Assembly: GCA_025363025.1 (NCBI GenBank)
Contig: JANYEO010000060.1
Span: forward strand, 1-18,288
DNA: 18,288 bases
DNA from: Opitutia bacterium
GTDB lineage: Bacteria > Verrucomicrobiota > Verrucomicrobiia > Opitutales > JANYEO01
Direction: 5' to 3'
Shown here: positions 7,130 through 14,054 of the stretch, piece after piece
Layout: the number at the start of each line of letters is the position of its first letter
How positions within the stretch are numbered: position 1 is the first letter of the stretch
Notes under the pieces: generated by a model
Databases searched by the model: none
Told to the model about the DNA's origin: nothing
What the model saw: the letters and a program-made list of their open reading frames with translations, nothing else
Made by a program: the position numbers and the translations under genes

Positions 7130-8104
7130 ATGACAATAAAAACATTACCAAAGGGTTGTTTCTTTCGTTTCATTTTTTTGCTTGTACTAGGGGGAGTTGG
7201 TTTTTCTGAGTGTTCATTAAGTGCTTCCATGGAAAGTGGGTGGGGAAGTGATATAGTTTTTTTACGCCCTACGACAGAGTTATATAAACCACCAAATCTG
7301 CATCGAAGCACGCCGATGACGCCAAGTACGCATCCTTCTTTAATCCTTCGTTTGCGTTTATCAACGCATAGAGAGGAAGAAGATACCCCACCACCCCTTC
7401 CACCCACTAATCCATTTTTGCCAGATTTATTAACTTGGGATTGGGCGGATATAGCGCCTATATTAATGGCTATTTATAATGGCGAACGATTGGCCGATTT
7501 GGATTGGGTAAATAAGGTAGAAGCCCGTTTGCAAAAGGGGCGTATTAATGATGTGCCGCTAGCAGTTATACAGCGTTTTACAGAATGGCCTGTACTGGCT
7601 ATTGCTTTTCGAGGAGAAGATGGCCGAAGCCTTATTGAAGCCTTGAGCGCTGTCGGCTATAACCCTGAAATGGCAAACAATTTAGAAATTATGCTGGGTG
7701 GGGCAATTCCACGGTATGCGGAAACTATTGCTTTATTATTAAGAATGGAGGATCAACGTGAGCGGTTTCAGGAAGTTTATACGCCTTCTTCTCGTTTTGT
7801 ATTTTTTAATCGGGCTCCACTTTTTCCTTTTATTTGGACGGGTAATGTAAAATTAGTATTAGCGCTTTTGTGGAGCATTAAAGATGCAGGGCCTTATGCA
7901 ATATGGCAGCTTTTAAATACTTCAGAGCCTTTTCTGCGGGATGGCGCCCGTTGGAAGCCGGTAAAAGTTCTAGAGCTTTTGGCCGCTTTAAACGAGCAAG
8001 CGCTTGATGACCTTGATAGACCCACGGAGGCAAATTATGATGAAATTGAAAAGTATATTAGGCGCTTGCAGGTGAGATATTATCCGGCAAGGCAGCTAAG
8101 ATAA
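7130..8104 (+). CDS. Exported domain-A protein of unknown function (324 aa)
   Basis: A paralogue of the first half of the 706-aa protein. It has a signal peptide with a hydrophobic core (about 11-26) and a likely cut after LSA (30-32). The mature start is SMESGWGSDIVFLRP (33-47), matching the 706-aa motif with identical spacing (GWG-x-D-[VI]-x-[LF]-[IL]-[KR]-P). A proline- and threonine-rich linker follows (about 48-95, including TPPPLPPT). Domain A covers about 105-314: EWPVLAIAFRGEDGRSLIE (152-170) matches RWPMLGLFIKAPNGHTLIE, and TGNVKLVLALLW (237-248) matches EGRPKVLMAYLY. It ends shortly after domain A and lacks domain B. Its own promoter region follows a terminator, so it is probably transcribed separately from the upstream pair. 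No enzymatic motif is seen. Confidence 0.82.
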   Translation: MTIKTLPKGCFFRFIFLLVLGGVGFSECSLSASMESGWGSDIVFLRPTTELYKPPNLHRSTPMTPSTHPSLILRLRLSTHREEEDTPPPLPPTNPFLPDLLTWDWADIAPILMAIYNGERLADLDWVNKVEARLQKGRINDVPLAVIQRFTEWPVLAIAFRGEDGRSLIEALSAVGYNPEMANNLEIMLGGAIPRYAETIALLLRMEDQRERFQEVYTPSSRFVFFNRAPLFPFIWTGNVKLVLALLWSIKDAGPYAIWQLLNTSEPFLRDGARWKPVKVLELLAALNEQALDDLDRPTEANYDEIEKYIRRLQVRYYPARQLR

Positions 8105-8145
8105 CATTTCTTAAAATAGTCTATTATTATTTGCAAAAAGCATAA

Positions 8146-8174
8146 TTAATGTACACAGTATGGGTGATTATAAA
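8146..8174 (+). promoter_or_regulatory. Candidate promoter of zwf
   Basis: TTAATG (8146-8151) and TATAAA (8169-8174) are 17 bases apart and lie about 36-64 bases before the zwf ATG. The -35 match is modest. ATGTACACAGTA overlaps the spacer, and a similar TGTACAC core occurs upstream of pgl and of the SUMF1-like gene. Confidence 0.4.
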
Positions 8175-8209
8175 CTGCAGTTCTATCTGCTTTTCTTATT
8201 TTTGCCCCT

Positions 8210-9763
8210 ATGCAAAGCCACGATACTGACCGTCATCCATTCCTTCAAGGCCTTAGCCGCCATCGCGGAGTCCCTCCTACCGTCATTGTTATCTTTGGCG
8301 CCTCGGGGGATTTAACAGCCCGTAAGCTCGTCCCAGCTATTTATAATTTGGGGCTAGATAACTTACTGCCGAGTGATTTTTATTTAATAGGCTTTGGTCG
8401 CAAAGCCATCCAAGACGAAGCCTTCCGGGAGATGACGCAGACGGACGTGCAGAAGTACTCTCGCCGGCCGCTTCACCCCGAGTTTTGGGAGCATTTATCT
8501 GAAAAAGTCCTCTATCATACCGGGGACTACGACCAAGTGGAGGCCTACAAAGCTTTGGGAGAACGTATTGATGTTATCGAAAAAAACCTAGGCAGGGACA
8601 TTCAATTACTTTTTTATATTTCAACCCCTCCTACCGTTTTTAAGCCTATTTTAGAGAATTTAGGAGCCAGTGGGCTGGCAGCCAGGCATGCGGGTACGGC
8701 CCTTGCTTCTAAAATTATTATCGAGAAACCCTTTGGGCGGGATCTAGATTCCGCAAAAGGGTTAAACCAAGTCCTTCGTCAACAGTTTCAAGAAAGCCAA
8801 GTTTTCCGGATAGACCATTACTTGGGTAAAGAAACGGTGCAGGACTTACTCGTACAGCGCTTCTCCAATTCTATCTTCGAGCCTATTTGGAATTTTCGCT
8901 ATGTAGATTGCATTCAAATCACCGTTGCAGAAGAACTGGGAGTGGGGACGCGCGGGGGCTATTATGACCAAAGCGGTGCCCTGAGAGACATGATCCAAAA
9001 CCACACCATGCAGCTACTTAGTTTGGTAGCGATGGAGCCCCCTGTATCATTAAGCCCAGAGGATATCCGGGATGAAAAAGTAAAGCTGCTAAAAGCTATT
9101 CAACCGGTGGACTTGCGGCCTGAGGGGGGAGATGTTATCCGGGCTCATTATACGGAAGGCTTAGTAAGTGGTGAGCGTGTGCCGGGTTACACACAGGAAC
9201 AAGGCATTCCTGCTGATTCATTTACGGAAACTTATGCGGCTATTCGCCTCTTTATTAATAACTGGCGTTGGCAAGGTGTCCCCATTTATTTGCGCTCAGG
9301 AAAACGGATGCCCCGCCGCGTAAGTGAAATTGCCGTTCAGTTTAAGCAACCCCCAGGGGCTCTGTTTAGTGATACAGCCCGTTTTGACTTAGCGCCTAAT
9401 ACTATGGTTATGCAAATTCAACCTGATGAAGGGACGACTTTGCTTATTAATTCAAAAATCCCCGGGCTCGAGACGCGTACTCAACCGGTGAAGATGCATT
9501 TTAGGTACTCTACTACTTTTGGCTCTAATACGCCGGAAGCTTATGAGCGCCTTATATTAGATGCCATGGGGGGGGATGGTACGCTCTTTATTCGCGGGGA
9601 TGAGACAGAGACGTCATGGGGTATCTTTACCCCGATTTTAGATTTTTGGCAAAGTGGAGGCCGGCGAGGGCTCGAGACTTATGCATCCGGCTCTTGGGGC
9701 CCAGTAGCTGCAGATCGTCTATTGTGGGAACGCAAGCACGAGTGGAGGCGCCCGGGGCCGTAA
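8210..9763 (+). CDS. zwf: Glucose-6-phosphate 1-dehydrogenase
   Basis: Catalyses glucose-6-phosphate + NADP+ to 6-phosphoglucono-1,5-lactone + NADPH, the first oxidative pentose phosphate step, in the cytosol. The 517-aa length is normal for the family. The Rossmann start is IFGASGDLTARKL (28-40), followed by EKPFGRDL (172-179). The active-site signature RIDHYLGKE spans 200-208, with phosphate-binding H203 and K207. The catalytic His sits in QNHTMQLL (H265). The C-terminal domain is complete. A ~10-residue polar N-terminal extension precedes the conserved part. The ATG at 8210 follows ATTTTTGCCCCT with no Shine-Dalgarno sequence. opcA lies 62 bases downstream and pgl after that, so this is a dedicated NADPH-generating cluster. 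The third oxidative enzyme, gnd, is not in the window. Confidence 0.97.
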   Translation: MQSHDTDRHPFLQGLSRHRGVPPTVIVIFGASGDLTARKLVPAIYNLGLDNLLPSDFYLIGFGRKAIQDEAFREMTQTDVQKYSRRPLHPEFWEHLSEKVLYHTGDYDQVEAYKALGERIDVIEKNLGRDIQLLFYISTPPTVFKPILENLGASGLAARHAGTALASKIIIEKPFGRDLDSAKGLNQVLRQQFQESQVFRIDHYLGKETVQDLLVQRFSNSIFEPIWNFRYVDCIQITVAEELGVGTRGGYYDQSGALRDMIQNHTMQLLSLVAMEPPVSLSPEDIRDEKVKLLKAIQPVDLRPEGGDVIRAHYTEGLVSGERVPGYTQEQGIPADSFTETYAAIRLFINNWRWQGVPIYLRSGKRMPRRVSEIAVQFKQPPGALFSDTARFDLAPNTMVMQIQPDEGTTLLINSKIPGLETRTQPVKMHFRYSTTFGSNTPEAYERLILDAMGGDGTLFIRGDETETSWGIFTPILDFWQSGGRRGLETYASGSWGPVAADRLLWERKHEWRRPGP

Positions 9764-9825
9764 GATGAGACCACTGAAGAATGCTTTCCTTTAATACTTT
9801 GGTCACTTGCTTTTTTTAAACCTTA

Positions 9826-10821
9826 ATGGATCTCTTTGATACGCTCCCTGGCCTTAATTTACGGGTTTCGGAAATTAGCCCTATGCTGTCTAGTATGTGG
9901 CAAGCTTCTGCTGATGATAAAAGGGATGTTGCGGCTACGGGGCGGGCTTCTCAATTAAATTTGGTTGTTCATTTTGGTGGGCAAGCAAGTGCAGAAGAAG
10001 GCTTGGGTATCTTTAATACCGCTATTTCTTTTGCGCAGAGCTATCCTTGCCGCATTATTGTGCTTTGCCCGGTGGTCAGTGTTAAAGGGGCAGATTCTAT
10101 TGATGCGAAATTATTTTCTTTATGTTATGTTGGGGCAGATCAACGGGCGCTGTGTGCTTGCGAGGCGGTTATACTCGGTTATTTGCATCAAGATGCAGTC
10201 CATTTGGAGGATTTAATTTCGCTTTGGCTAGAAAATGATTTACCCGTTTATCATTGGTTCCACAATGTATCCGCAGAAGCTTTAAAGCGGGATGTCTTGC
10301 CATTGCTTCATGGGTGTCGACGCGTATTATTTGATTCCGCTGTAGAAGACCCAGCCTTAAAAACTATTCGGTGGCCGGAGCCTCAGTCTATTGCAGATTT
10401 AACCCGGTCACATCTATTACCTGTACGGCAATCGTTAGGTCAGTTTTTAGCAGGGTATCCCCCTTGGCAATTGATAGCTGGCTTAAAAAAAGTCGTTGTA
10501 GCTTATGCCCCTGGTCATTTAGCAGAGGCAGAAAGCCTCATAGACTGGCAGCAAAAAACACTTTTACATTGCGGCGCTAAAGAAGAGGGGGTAGCCGCTG
10601 TTGTTTTTGGGTACGAGCCGCTTCGAGTGGGTGCAGATACCTCAATTGAAGTGCGTTGGGTTTACGCAGATGATAAATACTTAAGTTGGTCTTTTTGTGA
10701 GAAGCGTACCAGTGTCCATATTACGGCAAACTTAGGCACCGGGAAGGTTGATTTAGCCCAGCAATTGCAATTGTTAAGCCCAGAGCAAGCATTGGCTGAA
10801 GCCTTATTTTTTGCTAATTAA
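9826..10821 (+). CDS. opcA: Glucose-6-phosphate dehydrogenase assembly protein OpcA
   Basis: OpcA proteins bind G6PDH and promote its active oligomeric state; this role is known from cyanobacteria and actinobacteria. The 331-aa sequence shows the family pattern: an N-terminal segment LNLVVHFGG (about 45-53), SYPCRIIVLCPV (about 72-83), a central CACEAVILGY (about 110-119), then DLISLWLENDLPVYHWFH (about 127-144) and RRVLFDSAVED (about 164-174). The LPVxxW and R-x-[LI]-[VF]-DS motifs are typical. The second half is more divergent. There is no signal peptide or membrane segment. Its position between zwf and pgl strongly supports the assignment. It carries several cysteines in the first third; redox control has been described for the cyanobacterial protein, but nothing here proves it. 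Confidence 0.85.
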   Translation: MDLFDTLPGLNLRVSEISPMLSSMWQASADDKRDVAATGRASQLNLVVHFGGQASAEEGLGIFNTAISFAQSYPCRIIVLCPVVSVKGADSIDAKLFSLCYVGADQRALCACEAVILGYLHQDAVHLEDLISLWLENDLPVYHWFHNVSAEALKRDVLPLLHGCRRVLFDSAVEDPALKTIRWPEPQSIADLTRSHLLPVRQSLGQFLAGYPPWQLIAGLKKVVVAYAPGHLAEAESLIDWQQKTLLHCGAKEEGVAAVVFGYEPLRVGADTSIEVRWVYADDKYLSWSFCEKRTSVHITANLGTGKVDLAQQLQLLSPEQALAEALFFAN

Positions 10822-10972
10822 ATAGACTGATGCATAATACCTTTCTTTTGAATTTTTGGTCGGTTGTCGTTCTTCAAGTACCGTGTGTACACTCGTTAAT
10901 CCGTCCTGCAAATTCTTCAAGATCAAAACATTCTGCAATCGGTCTCTCTGTATACATCAGTCTTAACATTGC

Positions 10973-11710
10973 ATGAAAAGTTTTAATACACCGGTAGGTC
11001 GTCTTCAAGTAGGGTCCGAAGAGGCTATTTTTCGGTCAGCTATTGGCCTAATAGAGGGGGCTGCTTCTCAAGAAAATACACGTCTTTTGCGCCTTGGGCT
11101 TAGTGGTGGCTCTACTCCCAAAGCGCTTTATAAATGGGCCGTTGAGGAAAAAGCTTTGTCAGAGCAAGCCCTCCGCAGTGTTCTTTGGATGACGAGTGAC
11201 GAACGCATGGTTCCGGTTGAAAGTGACGAAAGCAATTTTGGGAATTTACAGCGTTTACTTTTAACCCCGTTAAAAATTCCAGCAACGCATCAGTTGCCCT
11301 GGCCCGTTCATCTCTCTCCAGAAGCCGCGGCTAAAGATTTTCAATCAACATGGGATCATAAATGGGGTCCTCATGCCGGGTTTGATATTTGTTTTTTGGG
11401 ATTAGGGGAGGATGGCCATACGGCTTCTCTTTTTCCTCATTGCCCGCTCATTGGTCAAAAGCATTTGCCGGCTTTTTCCGCTACTGAGTGGCCAGGGAAG
11501 GGTTGGCGTCTCACGATTACGGAAACAGGCTTAGAGCGCGCTGGGCTAATAGTCGTCCTTGCCAGTGGGGGGAATAAAGCCGCTGTGCTTAAAGAAATTT
11601 TCCACGGTCCAGTAAAGCCGCATCAGTATCCCGCTCAGATACTACAGGCTTTTGCCTCAAAAGTAGTATGGTTGGTAGATGAGGCAGCTGCAGTCTCTAT
11701 ATTGGGATAG
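10973..11710 (+). CDS. pgl: 6-phosphogluconolactonase
   Basis: Hydrolyses 6-phosphoglucono-1,5-lactone, the zwf product, to 6-phosphogluconate. This is a 245-aa DevB/SOL-type protein of the NagB/isomerase superfamily. Diagnostic motifs are LSGGSTPKALY (43-53), the phosphate-binding loop; SDERMVP...SDESNFGNL (75-92); and FLGLGEDGHTASLFP (141-155), which holds the catalytic acid/His pair. A C-terminal [TA]-x6-A-G-L segment with GGNKAAVL (about 198-205) also fits. The gap from opcA is 151 bases, so a separate promoter is possible. The 3' end overlaps the convergent ubiE gene by 14 bases. The start has no Shine-Dalgarno sequence (TCTTAACATTGC before ATG). Confidence 0.95.
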   Translation: MKSFNTPVGRLQVGSEEAIFRSAIGLIEGAASQENTRLLRLGLSGGSTPKALYKWAVEEKALSEQALRSVLWMTSDERMVPVESDESNFGNLQRLLLTPLKIPATHQLPWPVHLSPEAAAKDFQSTWDHKWGPHAGFDICFLGLGEDGHTASLFPHCPLIGQKHLPAFSATEWPGKGWRLTITETGLERAGLIVVLASGGNKAAVLKEIFHGPVKPHQYPAQILQAFASKVVWLVDEAAAVSILG

Positions 11711-12416
11711 GTTTAATTGCGCTATGCAGGGCTACTATGCCAAGGGTGAGGCGTCGGGTTTGCACGTCTTTAAAGCCTGCTGCTAGGAGCTCATCTGCTA
11801 GTTCATAGGCAGTGGGGAAGGCTGCAATAGAGTCTGCTAAATAGTCGTAAGCGCTGCCATCTTGAGTTATAAGACGGGCTATGCGGGGCATGAGGTGCTT
11901 TAGGTACAAATAGTACAGGCTCTTAAACCCGCTATAAGGCTGCGAGGCTTCTAAAATCACAAGCATGCCTCCTGGGCGCAGGAGGTGCCACATGGCCGCA
12001 AAGCCTTTCTTCCTGTCCTCGAGGTTTCGGACGCCAAAAGCAATGGTGAGGCCATCTGCAGTTTCTGGGGGCAGGGGAGGGTTTAGACAATCTCCCAGGG
12101 TAAAGGTAATTTTTTGTGAGTCCGGCAAATGAGCTTGTTTAACGGCTGCTTGTGCTAGCATTTCTGCGCAAAAATCGAGCCCTGTAATCTCTACGTTCCG
12201 GCCTAGGCCTTTTTTTAATGCAAATGCGACATCCCCACTGCCTGTTGCTAGGTCAATAACCCGTTGAGGCTTAATTTTTTTTAAAAGTCGTACCATGCGC
12301 CACCGCCAATAGATATCTATCCCGCCACTGAGCAAGCGGTTGGCCAAGTCGTAACGAGGCGCAATTCTCCCAAACATTTCTGCAATCGCTTTTCCTTCAG
12401 GCATATATCTATACAT
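11697..12416 (-). CDS. ubiE: Demethylmenaquinone/2-polyprenyl-benzoquinol C-methyltransferase (UbiE/MenG)
   Basis: A SAM-dependent C-methyltransferase for the last or a late step of menaquinone (MenG) or ubiquinone (UbiE) synthesis. In the proposed phylum menaquinone is more likely. It has 239 aa. The N-terminal family block is AEMFGRIAPRYDLANRLLSGG (from about 12 to 32). SAM motif I is VIDLATGSGDVA (53-64) and motif II acidic residues are at GLDF (79-82). The family signature includes IAFGVRNLEDRKKG (125-138) and LRPGGMLVILE (146-156). The ATG at 12416 is followed in frame by one at 12404 (MPEGKA), which is the more common family start, so the first four residues are doubtful. It is transcribed alone, convergent with pgl. 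Confidence 0.93.
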   Translation of the reverse strand: MYRYMPEGKAIAEMFGRIAPRYDLANRLLSGGIDIYWRWRMVRLLKKIKPQRVIDLATGSGDVAFALKKGLGRNVEITGLDFCAEMLAQAAVKQAHLPDSQKITFTLGDCLNPPLPPETADGLTIAFGVRNLEDRKKGFAAMWHLLRPGGMLVILEASQPYSGFKSLYYLYLKHLMPRIARLITQDGSAYDYLADSIAAFPTAYELADELLAAGFKDVQTRRLTLGIVALHSAIKPIPI

Positions 12417-12764
12417 GTCTTTTTAAAAACGTTTTTTCAAAATCAAAATACACTAGGAATGAAATTACTGAAATGCATGTGATTTATCGTTATTATTTAT
12501 GGAAGCATTTAACGCTTTGAGTATTTCTAATTTAAGATAGAAAATTGATTGAATTTAAAAAAAGGCAAAGAACATCCATAACAGAAGCCTCTGACTTCGA
12601 ACAGCATTTGGTCTTTCTTTGAAAACGAGCTAAGGAATGCTGGATTCCGGAATTGAAATATTTCAATGACCTGCGTATACTGCTTGTTTTTATGAACTCC
12701 GAGGGGCTTTTATGCGGTGGTCTTTATTTCTGAGTCGTGGTTTCAATAAAAACGAGACAATGTC
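12417..12764 (+). other. 348-base intergenic region between divergent ubiE and the oxidoreductase gene
   Basis: This AT-rich region contains no convincing gene. It holds an inverted repeat GGAAT-N5-ATTCC (12634-12648), the palindrome and promoter described separately at 12653-12681, and a 24-codon ORF at 12712-12786 (MRWSLFLSRG..., overlapping the downstream start) that I do not accept as a gene. On the minus side I see no clear ubiE promoter; TTTCAG-17-TATTTT is the best weak candidate. An unannotated small RNA cannot be excluded by eye. Confidence 0.5.
12653..12681 (+). promoter_or_regulatory. Sigma70-type promoter with overlapping 14-bp palindrome
   Basis: TTGAAA (12653-12658) and TATACT (12676-12681) are separated by exactly 17 bases, the best sigma70-like promoter in the window. 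The perfect palindrome TTGAAATATTTCAA (12653-12666) covers the -35 box, a good position for a repressor site. Transcription would begin near 12688 and leave an 80-base leader before the ATG at 12771. Confidence 0.65.
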
Positions 12765-12770
12765 TTGGGT

Positions 12771-13814
12771 ATGGATTGTAATGTAGCTTCAACGGTAGAG
12801 CCTGCGATCAGCGTAGCTTTAATGGGCTATGGTTATGCGGGGCGGACTATTCATGCGCCTCTAATTACGGCATGCAAGGGGTTGGCTTTACGCGCAGTGT
12901 ACTCTAGCCAGCCAGAAAAAGTTTGTGCAGATTATCCTGAAATGGCTGTGGCATCAACTTTAGAGGCCATTTGGAAGGATCCATTGATTCAGATTGTTGT
13001 CATTGCAACCCCTAATGAGACGCATGCAAGCTTGGCCAGCCAAGCGCTTTTAGCGGGGAAGCATGTTGTTATTGATAAACCTTTTGCAGTGTCGGAGCAA
13101 GAAGGGATGGCTTTGGTTGAACTTGCGCATGCTAAGCAAAAGCTGCTTTCGGTATTTCATAATCGCCGCTGGGATGCAGATTTTTTGACTATACGCTCTG
13201 TAATAGCTTCAAAAAAGTTGGGAGAGATTAAGTATTGTGAGATTCATTTTGACCGTTACCGGCCTCAAGTAAAGCAACGTTGGAGAGAAAGCGATGCTCC
13301 GGGTGCTGGTTTGTGGTATGATTTAGGCCCTCATTTAGTGGATCAAGCGATACAGCTTTTTGGCGTACCGCAAGCAGTATTGGGGGATTTTGCCAAGCAG
13401 AGAGAGGGGGCAGAAGGTGTAGACTATTTTCATGTGATTTTGAAGTATTCTGACAAGCGAATCATCTTGCATGGGAGTAATTTAGTAGTGGCAGAAAGCC
13501 CTCGCTTTATTTTGCATGGTACTCAGGGTAGTTATATAAAATATGGTTTGGATACTCAGGAAGGGATGCTTTTAAGTGGGAAAGGGCCGAGTGACCCTGA
13601 CTGGGGGCTAGACATGAATGAAGGTACACTTTTTATACCGATTGAAGGCAGTTTTCAGGAGGTTAAGTGGCCCAATAAGCGAGGTGATTATGGGCAGTAT
13701 TATGCACTATTATACCATGCAATCCTGGGACAAGGCCCTATTCCCGTCCCAGCAGAAGAGGCACTGCAAGTGATACAGGTACTGGAGGCCGCTTTAAGAT
13801 GCTCTGGAAATTGA
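12771..13814 (+). CDS. Gfo/Idh/MocA family NAD(P)-dependent oxidoreductase (YdgJ/YvaA type)
   Basis: A 347-aa cytosolic sugar or polyol dehydrogenase. The Rossmann motif is GYGYAG (19-24), the loop ATPNETHA spans 79-86, and the family EKP motif appears as DKPF with K103. The C-terminal substrate domain includes SVFHNRRWDADFL (127-139), FDRYRPQVKQRWRES (160-174) and WYDLGPHLVDQA (182-193), whose D184, H188 and D191 are typical active-site positions. These strings closely resemble E. coli YdgJ and B. subtilis YvaA (IolW), the latter an NADP-dependent scyllo-inositol dehydrogenase. The substrate here is not established. I chose the ATG at 12771; TTG at 12765 would add two residues. The gene has its own promoter and lies upstream of tRNA-Cys. 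Confidence 0.88.
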   Translation: MDCNVASTVEPAISVALMGYGYAGRTIHAPLITACKGLALRAVYSSQPEKVCADYPEMAVASTLEAIWKDPLIQIVVIATPNETHASLASQALLAGKHVVIDKPFAVSEQEGMALVELAHAKQKLLSVFHNRRWDADFLTIRSVIASKKLGEIKYCEIHFDRYRPQVKQRWRESDAPGAGLWYDLGPHLVDQAIQLFGVPQAVLGDFAKQREGAEGVDYFHVILKYSDKRIILHGSNLVVAESPRFILHGTQGSYIKYGLDTQEGMLLSGKGPSDPDWGLDMNEGTLFIPIEGSFQEVKWPNKRGDYGQYYALLYHAILGQGPIPVPAEEALQVIQVLEAALRCSGN

Positions 13815-13875
13815 TTTTGCGCTTGAAAAAGCTGGAGAAGGCCGTTCTCATACCGGCCTTGATGTGATAATTAAC

Positions 13876-13947
<72 letters not shown>

Positions 13948-13950
<3 letters not shown>

Positions 13951-13982
13951 ATTTCTTATTTGGGGATAAGTTGGGTTCTTTT
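13948..13982 (+). terminator. Possible terminator after tRNA-Cys
   Basis: CCAA (13948-13951) can pair with TTGG (13971-13974) and CTTAT (13955-13959) with ATAAG (13966-13970). This gives a 9-bp stem with a 3-base bulge, followed by the T-rich GTTCTTTT. The stem is AT-rich and the T-tract is interrupted, so the support is modest. Confidence 0.4.
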
Positions 13983-14014
13983 GATGTGATAAAGTCAGAG
14001 CATCTCAATAAGCT

Positions 14015-14046
14015 TTGACAGGTATTGTAGCTGCTTGTTAGCGTGC
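14015..14046 (+). promoter_or_regulatory. Candidate promoter with start-proximal TTAGCGTGC element (210-aa gene)
   Basis: A consensus -35 hexamer TTGACA (14015-14020) is followed 17 bases later by TTAGCG (14038-14043) inside TTAGCGTGC (14038-14046). That 9-mer ends 8 bases before the ATG at 14055. It matches the element before the 324-aa protein gene at 7115-7123. Transcription from this site would start close to the start codon. Confidence 0.4.
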
Positions 14047-14054
14047 TTTGTATT

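Noticed and set aside
9769..9817. Terminator between zwf and opcA (GACCA...TGGTC then seven Ts)
   Set aside because: Only a 5-bp stem with a loop near 30 bases; the T-run alone is insufficient and the genes look co-transcribed.
12712..12786. 24-codon ORF MRWSLFLSRG... as a leader peptide of the oxidoreductase gene
   Set aside because: It overlaps the start by 16 bases and has three Trp residues, but there is no ribosome signal, no attenuator hairpins and no link to tryptophan. Too short to support.
13838..13860. AAGGCCG/CGGCCTT hairpin as terminator of the oxidoreductase gene
   Set aside because: Good 7-bp stem but followed by GATGTGATAATT, not a T-tract. It may be a processing or regulatory structure.
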